The position numbers and the translations under genes were made by a program. Under the pieces are notes generated by a model that was not told the DNA's origin, did not search any database, and saw only the letters and a list, made by a program, of their open reading frames with translations. Shown here in pieces: positions 63,706 through 64,000 of a DNA stretch of 64,000 nt. Source of the DNA: Sycobia sp. Sy_11 (Eukaryota; Arthropoda; Insecta; Hymenoptera; Epichrysomallidae); assembly GCA_018907035.1 (NCBI GenBank), contig JACCIC010000027.1:3663001-3727000 (forward strand). The letters run 5' to 3'. The stretch's first letter is position 1, and the number at the start of each line of letters is the position of its first letter.

Positions 63706-64000
63706 GAATACTCCAACTGAATACCAACCATTGCGTAGCGGCTCATGAGCTACTGAAACAGACAATAAAGGAGCTAAGAATAGACATTGCTGTAATCTCC
63801 GAACCATATTGTGACAGGGACAGACCACAGCGCTGGATAAGTGACACAAGCAATAGAGCTGCCCTCTGGATTGGTCAAAATAGGCAGGTACTAAAGCAGT
63901 CGAGTAATCGGAGCGAATTGATATCCTGGGCTAAAATACACGAAATATACGTCTTTAATGTATATGCTTCTCTAAGCTTGACAGACAAGCAGTTTGAAGT
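63702..64000 (+). CDS. R1-clade ORF2, APE endonuclease domain (partial)
   Basis: Starts ATG 63702, overlapping the ORF1 stop as ATGA, an arrangement fitting termination-reinitiation. The 99 codons present read MRILQLNTNHCVAAHELLKQ, then TIKELRIDIAVISEPYCDRD and WISDTSNRAALWIGQNRQ, then WAKIHEIYVFNVYASLSLTD. LQxNxNHCxxA and the DIAVISEPY block, which holds the catalytic Glu, are typical of R1-clade endonucleases; FNVYASLS is the next conserved strand. No stop or shift in the visible part. The RT domain would follow outside the window. The endonuclease nicks the target DNA to start reverse transcription and determines site choice. Confidence 0.85.
   Translation, partial: MRILQLNTNHCVAAHELLKQTIKELRIDIAVISEPYCDRDRPQRWISDTSNRAALWIGQNRQVLKQSSNRSELISWAKIHEIYVFNVYASLSLTDKQFE

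Larger units (their letters stand above)
62255..64000 (+). mobile_element. R1-clade LINE, 5' end (continues past window)
   Basis: A short GC-richer 5' UTR (CAGTGTGGAGTTTTG, GCGCCTCCCCAGGTTGCGGA) directly follows an (AC)n run. ORF1 (62418-63705, broken) and ORF2 with the R1-type endonuclease (from 63702) follow. The 5' end appears complete. Confidence 0.85.

Overview
The window looks like insect nuclear DNA. Genes have introns, the background is very AT-rich, and (TA)n, (CT)n and (AC)n microsatellites are frequent. Transposable elements typical of arthropods are stacked on one another: Ty3/gypsy, BEL/Pao, Penelope, mariner, a Mutator-like element, R1-clade LINEs and a tRNA-derived SINE. The mixture, with GC-rich LTR elements in an AT-rich background, would suit Hymenoptera such as an ant, but that is inference and no species can be named. 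There is no operon, CRISPR array, rRNA gene or functional tRNA gene.

Only two host genes can be supported. The last three exons of a four-pass membrane protein of the DUF4728/pasiflora family lie at 1033-1651 (+). The last coding exon of the deubiquitinase YOD1/OTU1 lies at 57217-57435 (-), with the rest of that gene not visible. Everything between them is intergenic or intronic sequence built mostly from dead mobile elements.

Layout: 1-1.7 kb host exons. 2.4-9.0 kb, a complete-length but dead Ty3/gypsy element on the minus strand with two LTRs, a 4-bp target duplication, a deleted pol and an unrecognised ORF region after pol. 9.0-9.6 kb, a Penelope GIY-YIG fragment (-). 11.9-17.8 kb, a second gypsy element (+) whose reverse transcriptase was removed by an in-frame deletion. 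19.1-24.6 kb, three related GC-rich repeats, one apparently inverted, around an A/G-rich minisatellite. 24.6-30.6 kb, Penelope remnants with a hammerhead-ribozyme motif, a gypsy protease/gag fragment and an internally deleted mariner nested in a Penelope tail. 30.9-31.4 kb, an R1-clade fragment. 33.8-36.9 kb, a BEL/Pao remnant (-). 38.7-39.5 kb, a gypsy RT scrap. 40.3-41.9 and 51.6-52.9 kb, two nearly identical copies of a Mutator-like element. 42.9-43.3 kb, a scrap resembling a Polinton-type DNA polymerase gene. 43.4-47.1 kb, a third gypsy element (-) with the most complete RT. 47.5-48.8, 50.2-51.5 and 53.8-55.0 kb, three mariner copies. 57.2-58.0 kb, the YOD1 exon and an inverted Penelope tail. 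58.2-59.4 kb, a long inverted repeat. 61.5-62.25 kb, a cluster of SINEs. 62.25-64 kb, an R1-clade LINE whose 5' end abuts an (AC)n tract, with ORF1 (broken) and the start of ORF2.

The coding parts do not form a pathway. The most informative signals are structural: ribozyme motifs, insertion-site choice, inverted repeats, nested insertions and deletion junctions.
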